A stretch of DNA of 64,000 bases from CAYWCV01 sp964629885 (GCA_964629885.1 CAZVRJ010000009.1:6414-70413); one strand, 5' to 3'; shown: positions 41,762-51,903, numbered from the stretch's first letter. Translations and numbers: made by a program. The notes: a model not told the origin generated them from the sequence alone.

Positions 41762-44743
41762 ATGATTAAAAAATTGCCCATACCGCTGCTCTTGCCGTTG
41801 CTCTTGCTCTTGTTCTTGTTCTTGTTCTTGCCGCTGCTTTTCCCATTGCAAACGTTCGCTCAGTCGACGGGAAAGATTTCGGGACGTGTGGTAGATGCAT
41901 CGAACGGAGACCCTATGCCTGGCGTGAACATCATCATCGAGGGTACTATGATGGGTGTTCCCAGCGACGTCGATGGTTATTATAATTTGTTGCAAGTGCA
42001 GCCGGGCACCTATAGCCTGAGGTTCTCCATGGTGGGTTATTCGGTCGTGATCGTGCGAGATGTGGTGGTACGCACAGGTCTCACCACCACCATCGATGTA
42101 AAGCTCTCCGAGCAATTGACCGAAATGGGCGAGGAGATCATCGTCACGGCAGTGCGGCCGGTAATTCAGAAAGACATCACAGCCAGCTTGCAGTATGTGG
42201 ATGCGGTTAAATTGACCGCGCTCCCAGTAGCCGACGCACGCGAAGGACTTTTGGTGCAGGCTGGTCTTTTCTTGGATCCGATTCCCGTTGCTGGTGGACT
42301 CGGCTCTGCTGGTCGCGGCGAGCAGCGTTATTCGGTGAGAGGTGGAAGCCAAGATGAGGTGAAATGGTTCATAGATGGTATCCGTACAGCCACGCTTGTG
42401 GCAGGCCGAGCCGACTGGGGTGGTTCGTTCACCAACATCAACATGGACATTATTAAAGAGGTGCAGCTCATGACCGGCGGTTTCACTGCCGAATTTGGTG
42501 AGGCTCAATCCGGTATTGTTAATGTGGTGACCCGTGAGGGTGGGGATGCGTTCAGTGGCAGCTTCAACTACTTGTATGGTCTGCCTGGTCAGCGCCATTT
42601 TGGAAACTACATCTATGATCCTAAGACGCAGAAAGAGTTTTTGGATAACACGCTTCCGGATGGCAGTCTAGATCCTGCCTGGTGGACTCCTTTCCGGCAG
42701 GCGCAGGTGTACGATTACACCAAGATCCCTGATCATACGCTCAACGCTAGTCTGGGTGGTCCGCTGGGATCGATCGCAGGAAAACCCGTGAAATTCTTTG
42801 CAGCAACACAGCTACGACAGCAGGCATATGCACTGCCACGGCCGAGGGATGCACGTAACTCGGAGAACGTTTTTACCAACTTCACCACGAGGGGGCAGGG
42901 ATGGAACCTCAGGCTGAATGCTATGTACAACCGCGATGCCCACTCCACACTTCAGGAGAATGGTGATTTTACCTCACAGGCAAAGTACTACCGTGGCTGG
43001 GGAACGTTGATCAACACCTATACCTACACAACGGGTCTGCATTTTACTAAGGTGTTGAATCCAAGTCTGTTCTACGAAGGGAAACTCAGTTTTTACAGGG
43101 TGGAATATCGTGAGCTACCCAGCGATTTCACGGAGCTTGGCAAGAGCGCCATACCAACCCTTTTCGGTTTTCAGCGGTTCAACGGTTACGAAACAGAGCC
43201 CTTCGACCAGTTTACACCTGTGCGTAAATCGAGTATTGGAACGGGTGATATCTCTCTTACGGGTGGTCTGCATTGGCAGCTCGATCGAAACAATCTCATC
43301 CGAACCGGATTTGAACTGCGCAGGAACACCTATGCCGAGCGGTATGACTATCGACTTACATCCTACTCAACCGACGAGCGATTGTGGTTGAACAGGGGTC
43401 TGCATGAGACATTTCATCCATGGCAGATAGCCTTGTACTTACAGGATAAGATGGAATTCGATTCCATGATTTTAAACGTTGGTCTCCGTTACGATTACTT
43501 CAATCCCAATCGCGACTGGTTTGTACCTAACAATCTGTTCAACAACGCCATCAACCCGAATTACAACGCCGCAAGTGATCCGCAGAATACTCAGATTGAC
43601 GCAAACGGCAATCGGAAATATAGCTTCGAGAATGCCATCAACAAGCCGAGAGAGCGCTATCGCGACTTCCATATGGTTAGTCCACGGTTTGGTGTGTCGT
43701 TCCCAATGTCGGTGAACACCTTGCTGCACTTCAACTATGGGCATTTCTATCAGATGCCGGCACTTGATCAAATGTTCGAGTTTAACTACTTCAGGCCGGT
43801 CTACATCGTTGATAGAATGAATGATGGGTTGACCGCGACTGGAACCATCCCCCATGTTCCATCTAATGATGGAGATCCTGAGCGTTTAGCCGCCTTAACC
43901 CGCGAGCCACTCAAACCCCAGAAGACCATCATGTTTGAGGTTGGCTTCAAACAGAATTTCGGTGATCTGGCCGTTTTGGATGTAGTTGCTTACTACAAAG
44001 ATGTCTTCAATCAAACCGAGGAGCGAGTTGGGTTGTTTGATCGAGGCATACGTGGCTACGATCCGTTTCGCGACCGTATCAACCCCAATCAATCGTATTC
44101 GTCGTTCTTCACGGGCGATTATGGCGACTCAAGGGGATTCGAGATCAATTTCCAGACCTTGTTCAGCCAGTATTTCCGTGTGGATGCCAACTATAGCTTC
44201 AGCCGATCGACCGCGGGTAGGGCCAGTCCGCGAAATGTGATCCTCAACGCCGATGGAACCTACACGTATGAATGGGATACCGAAGTGAATAAACGTATAC
44301 CCGTTGAGCGAAGCTTCAGTCGTCCGCATATTATGAGGGTGAACATGAACGTGAATGGAGGCAAAAAAGGTGTATTTAGCGAATTTAGCACAAGCCTGTT
44401 TTATCGCTTTGTGAGTGGTCAGGCATTCACCTATCTGCAAGTCACGGATCCGGCCGATACGTTCAACAATTTTAGATATCCAGCCAGTCATAATTTGGAT
44501 TGGCGCGTGGAACGTGGGTTGAAATTAGGTCCCGGCACAGCATCTGTTTACATGTTGATGTCGAATGTGCTCAACACGAAGAACCTGAGATCGTATGGTG
44601 ACGTAATCTTTGATGCTGATGCAACACGCAGATTCGTCGAGGAGGGCTATGTTTCGCAATTTGATGCCGGCGGCTACGACCTTAGCTGGCAAAACTACTT
44701 TGAACCACGTCGTTTACAGATCGGAGTGCGCTATGGTTTTTAA
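41762..44743 (+). CDS. TonB-dependent receptor with carboxypeptidase-regulatory-like domain
   Basis: A 993-residue outer-membrane receptor. The signal peptide (about residues 1-36) is extraordinarily leucine-rich and is encoded by CTCTTG/TTCTTG repeats. Residues about 38-120 form the beta-sandwich domain (GKISGRVVDASNGDPMPGVNIIIEGT ... GYYNLLQVQPGTYSLRFSMVGY), then a plug domain (YSVRGGSQDEVKWFIDGI, EVQLMTGGFTAEFGEAQSGIVNVVTREGG), then a long barrel ending LQIGVRYGF. It should import oligosaccharides for the locus; no SusD partner is encoded. It overlaps the next gene by 11 bases. Confidence 0.92.
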   Translation: MIKKLPIPLLLPLLLLLFLFLFLPLLFPLQTFAQSTGKISGRVVDASNGDPMPGVNIIIEGTMMGVPSDVDGYYNLLQVQPGTYSLRFSMVGYSVVIVRDVVVRTGLTTTIDVKLSEQLTEMGEEIIVTAVRPVIQKDITASLQYVDAVKLTALPVADAREGLLVQAGLFLDPIPVAGGLGSAGRGEQRYSVRGGSQDEVKWFIDGIRTATLVAGRADWGGSFTNINMDIIKEVQLMTGGFTAEFGEAQSGIVNVVTREGGDAFSGSFNYLYGLPGQRHFGNYIYDPKTQKEFLDNTLPDGSLDPAWWTPFRQAQVYDYTKIPDHTLNASLGGPLGSIAGKPVKFFAATQLRQQAYALPRPRDARNSENVFTNFTTRGQGWNLRLNAMYNRDAHSTLQENGDFTSQAKYYRGWGTLINTYTYTTGLHFTKVLNPSLFYEGKLSFYRVEYRELPSDFTELGKSAIPTLFGFQRFNGYETEPFDQFTPVRKSSIGTGDISLTGGLHWQLDRNNLIRTGFELRRNTYAERYDYRLTSYSTDERLWLNRGLHETFHPWQIALYLQDKMEFDSMILNVGLRYDYFNPNRDWFVPNNLFNNAINPNYNAASDPQNTQIDANGNRKYSFENAINKPRERYRDFHMVSPRFGVSFPMSVNTLLHFNYGHFYQMPALDQMFEFNYFRPVYIVDRMNDGLTATGTIPHVPSNDGDPERLAALTREPLKPQKTIMFEVGFKQNFGDLAVLDVVAYYKDVFNQTEERVGLFDRGIRGYDPFRDRINPNQSYSSFFTGDYGDSRGFEINFQTLFSQYFRVDANYSFSRSTAGRASPRNVILNADGTYTYEWDTEVNKRIPVERSFSRPHIMRVNMNVNGGKKGVFSEFSTSLFYRFVSGQAFTYLQVTDPADTFNNFRYPASHNLDWRVERGLKLGPGTASVYMLMSNVLNTKNLRSYGDVIFDADATRRFVEEGYVSQFDAGGYDLSWQNYFEPRRLQIGVRYGF

Positions 44744-46571
44744 ACGGCATTTTTCTTCTTATGCATTGTCGGTACTACTGCTTGCATTGTTCGGTACATC
44801 GGTGTTGGCACAAGTCAGAAATCCTGAGTTTGAAATTCACAAGCGTGGCAATCTATGGGAGTCGGTGCGCGATGATGGAACCTTAGGTGCACCTGACCCT
44901 AATAACCGTTTTCAAAATTTCCCAAGTTTGGATTGGCCCGGCGGACCGACGGTTATGAGCAAGGACGACCAAAGACATTACCGTGTTGCTGGCGGTTTAT
45001 GGATTGGTGGCCGGCAAGCAAATGGGGCATTGTTCATGGCTGAGCATGGGCCGTTTCAAAGTGTGAGTTCGGGTACCTATCAACCGCTACAGCGTGTTGA
45101 AAATTACATTGAACGACCTGGTTATAATCCTGCCGAGGCCGAGGAAAAGATTACAGCTCGGTTCACCACCGCTGCCGGTTTGGAAGTTACACGTGTGAGT
45201 CGCACTTGGAGTTTCCGTCCGTTTACGAACGCTATTTTGTATGAGTACACTATTCGAAATATCGGAAGCCAGACACTGACAGATGTCTTTATCGGCTTCC
45301 CCAATTTGTTGAGGCCAAGCTACCAAGATTTCGTTGTCCACAACGGATGGGGCGACGACTTTAACCGTGCCGACGATCTTGTACGGTTCGACCCGGCGAG
45401 AAAGATGCTGTACACGTGGGACGACACCCCTAGCTTTGATTTGCCTCAAGATGTGGGCAACTTCTGGGCCACTGCCAACGAGCTTCGCACCACGGGGTAT
45501 GCGGGGTACGCCATCATGTATCACGATGCAGTTAAAGACGGGCGAGTTCAGCCCGCAACGGCTTTGTATGCACAGTTGCTTAATAACGAGCGCTTCTTCT
45601 CTGGGACGAGTGCTTCTACGGAGGCACTCTATCGTATACTCAATGGGGAGGATACATCGCTTCAGGCTGGAAACGACGAGCGGTTGTCTCCATTTATGCT
45701 GATGTCGGTTGGACCATACGACTTGGCACCAGGAGCCCAGGTCAGAATCGTTGTTGGTGAAGCCGTTAACGGAATTCCGCAAAATGTAGCCATACAGGGC
45801 ATATCGCAGCAGTTCCGTCTGCCTGCGGGCCTCGATTCATTGCGTCGGACTATAGACCGTGCAAAGGCTCTGGTCGATAACAATTTCAGGGTAGGAAATG
45901 TGCCACCACGCGCACCAGCTATTCGAATTCTTCCATCGCCTGCAACGCAGTCTATCACGATTGACTGGGATCCAGTCGAAGACAATTGGGTGAATCCGCT
46001 CGATCCATCGATTACCTTCAGGGAATATCGTGTCTATCGTAGCAACCGCTCGTTCATCGGACCATTTCAGCAGTTGGCCATTATTCGTCCGGGCAGGGCG
46101 ATCGACATCACCCAATATTACGATGCCCTGAACAATAAGTGGGTTTACAACGACCGTAATATCAGCTTGGGGGCTCAGTATTACTACGCTGTTTCTTCGG
46201 TCGATTCTCGGAATGTTGAAAGCTGGCTTACCAACAGAAACGAGACGGGCGTTTCGGCTGTAAGGCCACCCACTTCGAACACTCTTGATGTGAGAGTTTT
46301 CCCAAATCCGTTCAAGTTGGCATCCGGTTTCCCGAACCGAAATCAAGACAACGACATCATTTGGACCAATATTCCTGCGAAATGCACGATCAAAGTATTC
46401 ACGGCTAGTGGGGAGTTGGTCGTCGAGCTAAAGCACGATAATCCTGTTAGCGGTCAAGCGGTTTGGTCGCAATTGAGTGACGCTAGGCAGCGTCCAGCGC
46501 CTGGAATCTACTTTTGGACGGTCGAGTCGGAAGTGGGAAATGCAAGAGGAACGCTCGTAATCGTGAAATGA
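44733..46571 (+). CDS. Secreted protein with T9SS C-terminal sorting domain
   Basis: A 612-residue exported protein. The ATG at 44733, within the receptor stop region, gives a signal peptide (MVFKRHFSSYALSVLLLALFGTSVLAQ). The N-terminal half is an unassigned beta-rich domain with many aromatic residues. From about 415 to 515 it resembles a fibronectin type III domain (PPRAPAIRILPSPATQSITIDWDPVEDNW, EYRVYRSN). The last 85 residues form a type A sorting domain (LDVRVFPNPF, CTIKVFTASGELV, PAPGIYFWTVESE). It is probably displayed at the cell surface next to the receptor and may bind the glycan. Confidence 0.78.
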   Translation: MVFKRHFSSYALSVLLLALFGTSVLAQVRNPEFEIHKRGNLWESVRDDGTLGAPDPNNRFQNFPSLDWPGGPTVMSKDDQRHYRVAGGLWIGGRQANGALFMAEHGPFQSVSSGTYQPLQRVENYIERPGYNPAEAEEKITARFTTAAGLEVTRVSRTWSFRPFTNAILYEYTIRNIGSQTLTDVFIGFPNLLRPSYQDFVVHNGWGDDFNRADDLVRFDPARKMLYTWDDTPSFDLPQDVGNFWATANELRTTGYAGYAIMYHDAVKDGRVQPATALYAQLLNNERFFSGTSASTEALYRILNGEDTSLQAGNDERLSPFMLMSVGPYDLAPGAQVRIVVGEAVNGIPQNVAIQGISQQFRLPAGLDSLRRTIDRAKALVDNNFRVGNVPPRAPAIRILPSPATQSITIDWDPVEDNWVNPLDPSITFREYRVYRSNRSFIGPFQQLAIIRPGRAIDITQYYDALNNKWVYNDRNISLGAQYYYAVSSVDSRNVESWLTNRNETGVSAVRPPTSNTLDVRVFPNPFKLASGFPNRNQDNDIIWTNIPAKCTIKVFTASGELVVELKHDNPVSGQAVWSQLSDARQRPAPGIYFWTVESEVGNARGTLVIVK

Positions 46572-46572
46572 C

Positions 46573-47517
46573 ATGAAAAAGCGCATCCTCTACATAATCC
46601 TAGTATTGTTATCGGCCAGCCCGGCCTTCGCGCAGTACGATTACGGATTCAAATTCTCAAAAGCCGGTAGTGCTGGATTTCAGTTTCTGAAGATCGGCAC
46701 CGGTGCCCGCGAAGTCGGCATGGGCGAAGCCATGACGGCCATCACCGACGATGTAAGCGCCATATATTGGAATCCGGCTGGTCTTGCAAAAGTCGATCGG
46801 CTTCAGGTTGGAATACACCATAATGAATGGTTGGTTGGCTCCGCTCACAGCTCGGTTGCCATTGCTATTCCGTTCAAAAGGCTGGTATTTGGTGTATCGC
46901 TCTTATCGTTCGGAATCGACTCGTTCGAAGAAACCACTGTTGATGAACCCGACGGCACTGGACGTATGGTGAAAGCTGGTGATGTGATGGCAGGCTTAAC
47001 CATATCGCGCCGTTTCACGGAGAGATTGGTGATTGGCGGTCAGCTCAAATATGTGCACGAAACCCTCGACACGTACAGCCATGGAAACGTGTTGATGGAT
47101 ATCGGAACCCAATACGATACCGGATTCAGGAATTTGCGTCTTGGTTTCTCCCTTCAGCACTTTGGTCCAGACATGAAAGTCGCGGAACAGCGCTTCCGTA
47201 CCCCGTTGATGTTCCGTCTCGGTGCTGCCGACGAAATCATCGATACAGACATCCTGCGTCTTACTATATCGGGCGAGCTGGTTCACCCGACCGACAACGT
47301 CGAATGGGTGAATACGGGATTGGAATTGACTCTAATAAACACGCTCACCATACGGGGCGGATATCGGTTTTATACCGACCAAATGAACGTCACAGCTGGA
47401 GTTGGATTGCTTACACCCGATACGGCATTTGGCCAACTCAAACTCGATTATGCCTGGGCCCCAGCTGGCAACGTATTCGCAAATGTGCATCGATTTAGCG
47501 TGAGATTTAATCTGTGA
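46573..47517 (+). CDS. PorV/PorQ-family outer-membrane protein
   Basis: A 314-residue barrel protein of the UPF0164 / PorV-PorQ group. A signal peptide (MKKRILYIILVLLSASPAFAQ) is followed by the diagnostic AGSAGFQFLKIGTGAREVGMGEAMTAITDDVSAIYWNPAGLAKV, then barrel strands ending FANVHRFSVRFNL. PorV is the T9SS shuttle protein that carries cargo with a C-terminal sorting domain, so this paralogue may serve the T9SS cargo encoded one gene upstream (inference). It starts one base after that gene's stop. Confidence 0.88.
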   Translation: MKKRILYIILVLLSASPAFAQYDYGFKFSKAGSAGFQFLKIGTGAREVGMGEAMTAITDDVSAIYWNPAGLAKVDRLQVGIHHNEWLVGSAHSSVAIAIPFKRLVFGVSLLSFGIDSFEETTVDEPDGTGRMVKAGDVMAGLTISRRFTERLVIGGQLKYVHETLDTYSHGNVLMDIGTQYDTGFRNLRLGFSLQHFGPDMKVAEQRFRTPLMFRLGAADEIIDTDILRLTISGELVHPTDNVEWVNTGLELTLINTLTIRGGYRFYTDQMNVTAGVGLLTPDTAFGQLKLDYAWAPAGNVFANVHRFSVRFNL

Positions 47518-47519
47518 AA

Positions 47520-50500
47520 ATGAAAGTCTACCATATAATCTCGGTTTTGCTCTTGTGTTTAATTACGGCACAAATGGCTTCAGCCCAAGTCCGGGTTCAA
47601 GTTGTCGATGTGCCACTTGGTGCTGACGGCACGATTAGCACTTGGATGGTGAATGGCCCCTATTCGCAGCCCTTGGTCGGTTTTGGTGTACCGACCGATT
47701 TTGATCCGATTGGAGAGGCTGGCATTCGGCCATCGTGGACCCAGTTGTTCACCCATGCCGATCAACCGTGGTTTCTGCAGTCAGTTCGTGGCGACGGCTT
47801 ACTCGACTTCAATGACATCGTTGGATGGTCGCGCAGCATGGACGGCGTCGAAACCATCTGGTTTGCCGATGCTGCCTATGCGTACACCACCATTGTAGCG
47901 GCGCATGCTACTGAAGCCACTATCAAAACTGGCGGCAATTCGAGGATGAAGATCATTCTCAACGGCAAGGTGGTATCGATTAGTGACCGCGATGAGAATG
48001 CTATGAAGGATGCCTCAAGTATCCAGGTTCAGCTCAATGCAGGCGAAAATCATCTGCTCGTTCGCACCTCGCGCACCCATCAGAATATTGGGATCGTATT
48101 ATTCGACGAACTATCGTACGACTGGGGATTCTATCTCACCCTCCACGCCGGCACCCCCCTCACTATACGCCACCTCCACACTCGTCGGAACCCGGAAGCC
48201 ACGGCCAAGTCGACCATGTTCTATAAAGACACCCCCGAGGGTTCACGGCAACGGCACGACCTCTACATCGAACACACCGGCCAGCAAGCTGCGGTCGACA
48301 TAACCGCCACGCTCGACGGCAAATCACATCCAGTATATGCCGGCACCCTCAAACCAGGGGTGAACCGCATTCCCGCTTGGATGCCAGAAATCACCGGCCC
48401 GAAAAACATTAACGTCGATATCAAGTACGCCGATCGAAACCGACGCCATCGTCTTAGTATCGCACCGACGCCGAAGTACACGCTCCACCTCATGCCGCTC
48501 AGCCACCTCGACATAGGCTACACGCATCCACAGCCGCTTGTCAAGGAAATCCATCTGCGCCACATCGACGATGTGATGAATCTCATGGATGCCGACCCAG
48601 ATTACCGTTGGACCATAGAGGCACTTTGGATCCTTGAAGCGTACCGCGAGGGAAGAGGCAAGTCGCAGGTCGATCGTCTAAATACCTACATTAAATCGGG
48701 TAGGATCGCCATCTCTCCGTTTTACTCCAACCCGTTCACAGGTATGGTCGATTCCGAGGAGATGATTCGATCGCTTGCTCTAGGCAACACCATCAAGAAA
48801 GAGTTTGGCGTAGAAATGAAGGCCGCGATCTACAATGACGTTCCAGGTCAGTCGTGGTTGCTGCCACAGTTGTTGAAAGACCAAGGCATCGAGCTTCTCA
48901 TCAACGGATTGAACGAAGTTTATGGCGGCTACGTGTTACAGCAAAGCTTACCGAAAGTATTTCAATGGGAAGGGTCCGACCAAAGTCGTGTCGTTTACTA
49001 CCGTACCGAATCGTACAACGAGGGTATGGCCTATGGACTCGAACGCGGCAATCCAGCAGTTGCGCACCGTATTTGGACGCGTATCCAACGGATGCAGTCG
49101 CATGCCTATCCGAGCAATCACATCTTGCTGAATGCTGCATTTGGCGACAATTTGGGCGTTGCACGCCGACAGTGGGACGCCTATAAGCGATGGAATACCG
49201 AGTACAGCTGGCCGAAGTTCAAGGCCTCAACCATACATGAGGCGGCCGATGCGCTGTTGAACTCTATTTCTGGCACGCTACCTATTGTTCGAGGCGATGC
49301 CACGTCCGATTGGGACATCCAGTTCCAAGGGGAGCCAGATCGCATGCAGCGCTACCGCAAGAACCAGCACATGCGTATGGCGGCCGAGAACCTTGCGACC
49401 ATGGCAGCCATCCTCAATCCTCAGCTATCAACGTACAGCGCACGGCTTGGGAAAGGCTTGCAGCGACAACTTGAATATAGTGGACACGGTAGTGGCCTCG
49501 AATTTGGCTACGGTACCGACGTGGAAAATGCCCGAACGCTCGGATATCGCGAGTCGTATGTGGGTCAAGCAACCCAGTTCATCGACGAGGTGCTGGAGAG
49601 AGCAATCTACGGATGGATTCATCCGCAGACATCGCTTGAAGGCGAGTTTGTCATCATCTTCAATCCACATGGATTTCCATTGAGTGGACCCGTATCGCTC
49701 GACTTCAACCCGATGCGATTTGCCTCCTATTCGGTTGAGGAGATCGATGGTACTCCCATCCCGCATAAATGGGATAATTTCCGCCTGTCGTTTTATGTAA
49801 AAGATCTCCCGACATTCGGTTGGAAGAAGGTGCGCCTTGTACCGTTGAAACCGGAAGTCGATTCGCATCCAGATTGGACAATCACAGATAACTCCATTGG
49901 GAACCGACATGTCAAATTTTCAGTAAACCTTGAGACTGGACACTTGGTTGAGATTCACAGTCTCGCATCTGATATCAAACTAGATTTTGCAGGCAGCTCT
50001 TTTGCTGGAATGCAGGTATCCACAGGGGGAGTAGACGAACCCTTTGTCGACTTGCCGCTCGTCAAGCCAAGCATCCGCATTGAAGACAACAGACCAGTGT
50101 CCGCAACGATACACGTCGAACGGGCGAACTCGATGCTCCCATCAATGTCGTATACCATCTATAACGATTCGGATGTCATCCACATTTCGTCATCGTTCGA
50201 TATGCGGCAGCTGGATGCAACCGATCAACCGCAGATGTATGCACTGAATTTTCCTGTATCACTTGCCGGTGCAGATGTGTTTGTCGAAGCTCTTGGTGGA
50301 TTCATGGATGGCCTTCGCGATCGTCTCCCCGGCATGAATACCACAGGTTACTCGATGCGTGAGGTACTAACCGTGACCGATGGTCGCATCTCCCTAGACT
50401 TGGCATCGCCTGACAACAGAGTCACCCATGTGAAGCGCGATGAATCTAACGCGCACCCCTCAATAAAGGCGAATATCGTAAACAACTTCCCCGAAAGCTG

Positions 50501-50936
50501 GAATCGTCGCGAAGAGAATAGCACGATTTTGACATCTCGGTTTGCGCTTAGACTAAAATCGGGTGGATTCGATCCGGGCGACAGCCACCGATTTGGTCAA
50601 AGCATCGCCAATCCGCCGATACCTCTCAAGTGGTGGTTCAACACCGAGCCAAGATTTGAGTCGGGTCTGTCGGTGGAATCTAACCATTCGATGGTGACCT
50701 CGCTCCAAGCCGTCGGCGATGATATTCACAACGGTGCTCTGATCCGAATCAAGAACACCCATCCACTCTCGGAAGACAGTATCACCTTGAAAGCCGATTG
50801 GCTGACATCGGGTGCCATTTGCATGACCGACCTCATGGGGAACGGGTGCAAACCTGTCGAACTCTCGAATGGATCAATTTCGATGCAACTTGGTCCAAAC
50901 CAGATAGTCACGCTTAAATGGAAACATAAACCCTAG
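47520..50936 (+). CDS. Secreted GH38-family alpha-mannosidase
   Basis: A 1138-residue glycoside hydrolase. A signal peptide (MKVYHIISVLLLCLITAQMASA) predicts export. Residues about 30-300 form accessory beta-domains. The GH38 catalytic domain starts with LSHLDIGYTHP near residue 326 (zinc-binding His and Asp), continues WTIEALWILE, and has the nucleophile region AIYNDVPGQSWLLPQLLKDQGIEL near residues 437-455; large beta domains follow. GH38 enzymes remove alpha-mannose units with retention of configuration. The start is at ATG 47520; a GTG at 47514 overlapping the previous stop is possible. Confidence 0.85.
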   Translation: MKVYHIISVLLLCLITAQMASAQVRVQVVDVPLGADGTISTWMVNGPYSQPLVGFGVPTDFDPIGEAGIRPSWTQLFTHADQPWFLQSVRGDGLLDFNDIVGWSRSMDGVETIWFADAAYAYTTIVAAHATEATIKTGGNSRMKIILNGKVVSISDRDENAMKDASSIQVQLNAGENHLLVRTSRTHQNIGIVLFDELSYDWGFYLTLHAGTPLTIRHLHTRRNPEATAKSTMFYKDTPEGSRQRHDLYIEHTGQQAAVDITATLDGKSHPVYAGTLKPGVNRIPAWMPEITGPKNINVDIKYADRNRRHRLSIAPTPKYTLHLMPLSHLDIGYTHPQPLVKEIHLRHIDDVMNLMDADPDYRWTIEALWILEAYREGRGKSQVDRLNTYIKSGRIAISPFYSNPFTGMVDSEEMIRSLALGNTIKKEFGVEMKAAIYNDVPGQSWLLPQLLKDQGIELLINGLNEVYGGYVLQQSLPKVFQWEGSDQSRVVYYRTESYNEGMAYGLERGNPAVAHRIWTRIQRMQSHAYPSNHILLNAAFGDNLGVARRQWDAYKRWNTEYSWPKFKASTIHEAADALLNSISGTLPIVRGDATSDWDIQFQGEPDRMQRYRKNQHMRMAAENLATMAAILNPQLSTYSARLGKGLQRQLEYSGHGSGLEFGYGTDVENARTLGYRESYVGQATQFIDEVLERAIYGWIHPQTSLEGEFVIIFNPHGFPLSGPVSLDFNPMRFASYSVEEIDGTPIPHKWDNFRLSFYVKDLPTFGWKKVRLVPLKPEVDSHPDWTITDNSIGNRHVKFSVNLETGHLVEIHSLASDIKLDFAGSSFAGMQVSTGGVDEPFVDLPLVKPSIRIEDNRPVSATIHVERANSMLPSMSYTIYNDSDVIHISSSFDMRQLDATDQPQMYALNFPVSLAGADVFVEALGGFMDGLRDRLPGMNTTGYSMREVLTVTDGRISLDLASPDNRVTHVKRDESNAHPSIKANIVNNFPESWNRREENSTILTSRFALRLKSGGFDPGDSHRFGQSIANPPIPLKWWFNTEPRFESGLSVESNHSMVTSLQAVGDDIHNGALIRIKNTHPLSEDSITLKADWLTSGAICMTDLMGNGCKPVELSNGSISMQLGPNQIVTLKWKHKP

Positions 50937-50977
50937 GATTTGATAAACCTTACAACCACAACTCAACTGAAAACACC

Positions 50978-51844
50978 ATGAAACAGAATAAACCGTTACG
51001 CTCTTTTTTGCTCATCATATTGCTGATGGGCTTGTATGGATGCTTCGAGATCGTCGAAGTCCTAATGCCTGAGGAAGTCGGCGCTAATAGGCAGTTTGTC
51101 GTTACGATGGATGCCAAGACCACCGATAAAGATGAAAATGCGAAGCATGGCATGGTAGCCATCTACATGGAAGACGGTTTCCGTGTCGACTCCATGAAGT
51201 ATACTGGCACAAACGGAGAAGGGTATTTCTATTACTTGAGTAACGACAGTACGACGAAATACGATAAGCAAAGTGGTATCAAGAAAGGCTGGAGCGATTC
51301 TCTAGGCAGTAAATTCGGAGTCGATGATGGCTTTAAGTGGGAAGTTTGGGAGATGGAAGAGCCATATTTGGCTAAAGTAGAGGAGAATGTCTACGAAATT
51401 ACCATCTACATGACCGCCACTCGCAATATTGGTACATATCCGTTTAGTTTCTTGATCACGGAATCAGCCTATGATCTTGAGCCAATTGAAGGCTTTGCAA
51501 CCTTCGATTTCCGTGAGGGCAAAGATGAAGTCAAAGTACTTGCAAGTACCCCGATCCGTGAAGATCGTCCAAACCTGCCTATCAACGTTGAACTTGAGCA
51601 GAACTACCCGAATCCGTTCAACCCATCCACAACGATCACCTATTCGGTTCCTGTCGACAGCCCACCGCGCTTGACCGTTACTGATATCACAGGTCGTGTT
51701 GTGCGCACGCTGGCCGATTCCCGCCATTCGGCTGGAACCTACCGTGTGAACGTCGAAATGCTAAATCTGAGCAGCGGTATTTACCTATACCGTCTCGAGG
51801 CAGCGGGTCAGACTATGACGCGCACGATGACGCTCATCAAATAA
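50978..51844 (+). CDS. Lipobox-containing protein with T9SS C-terminal sorting domain
   Basis: A 288-residue protein of unknown function. The signal region (SFLLIILLMGLYGC) ends in a plausible lipoprotein Cys22. Residues about 25-190 form an unassigned beta-rich domain. The C-terminal 85 residues are a clear T9SS type A domain: VELEQNYPNPFNPSTTITYS, LTVTDITGRVVRTL, LSSGIYLYRLEAAGQTMTRTMTLIK. A lipid anchor and a T9SS sorting domain on one chain are an unusual pair. It lies between the GH38 gene and a hairpin at 51872, so it may end the first part of the plus-strand operon. Confidence 0.8.
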   Translation: MKQNKPLRSFLLIILLMGLYGCFEIVEVLMPEEVGANRQFVVTMDAKTTDKDENAKHGMVAIYMEDGFRVDSMKYTGTNGEGYFYYLSNDSTTKYDKQSGIKKGWSDSLGSKFGVDDGFKWEVWEMEEPYLAKVEENVYEITIYMTATRNIGTYPFSFLITESAYDLEPIEGFATFDFREGKDEVKVLASTPIREDRPNLPINVELEQNYPNPFNPSTTITYSVPVDSPPRLTVTDITGRVVRTLADSRHSAGTYRVNVEMLNLSSGIYLYRLEAAGQTMTRTMTLIK

Positions 51845-51871
51845 TTACCCCACCAACCCCACCCAATAATT

Positions 51872-51900
51872 CCCTCCCCGACTCGGGGGAGGGGACTTTT
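51872..51900 (+). terminator. Terminator-like hairpin directly before the DUF4185 gene
   Basis: CCCTCCCC (51872-51879) and GGGGAGGG (51886-51893) form an 8-bp, all but one G-C stem with a 6-base loop, followed by GACTTTT. It ends 3 bases before the ATG at 51904. It may be a partial terminator, an attenuator or a structure that masks the ribosome site. Confidence 0.7.
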
Positions 51901-51903
51901 ACT

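Noticed and set aside
41630..42598. 322-codon minus-strand frame opposite the TonB receptor
   Set aside because: It is antisense to a clearly coding receptor and contains the complement of the repeat as a Glu/Gln tract; its composition is unlike a real protein.
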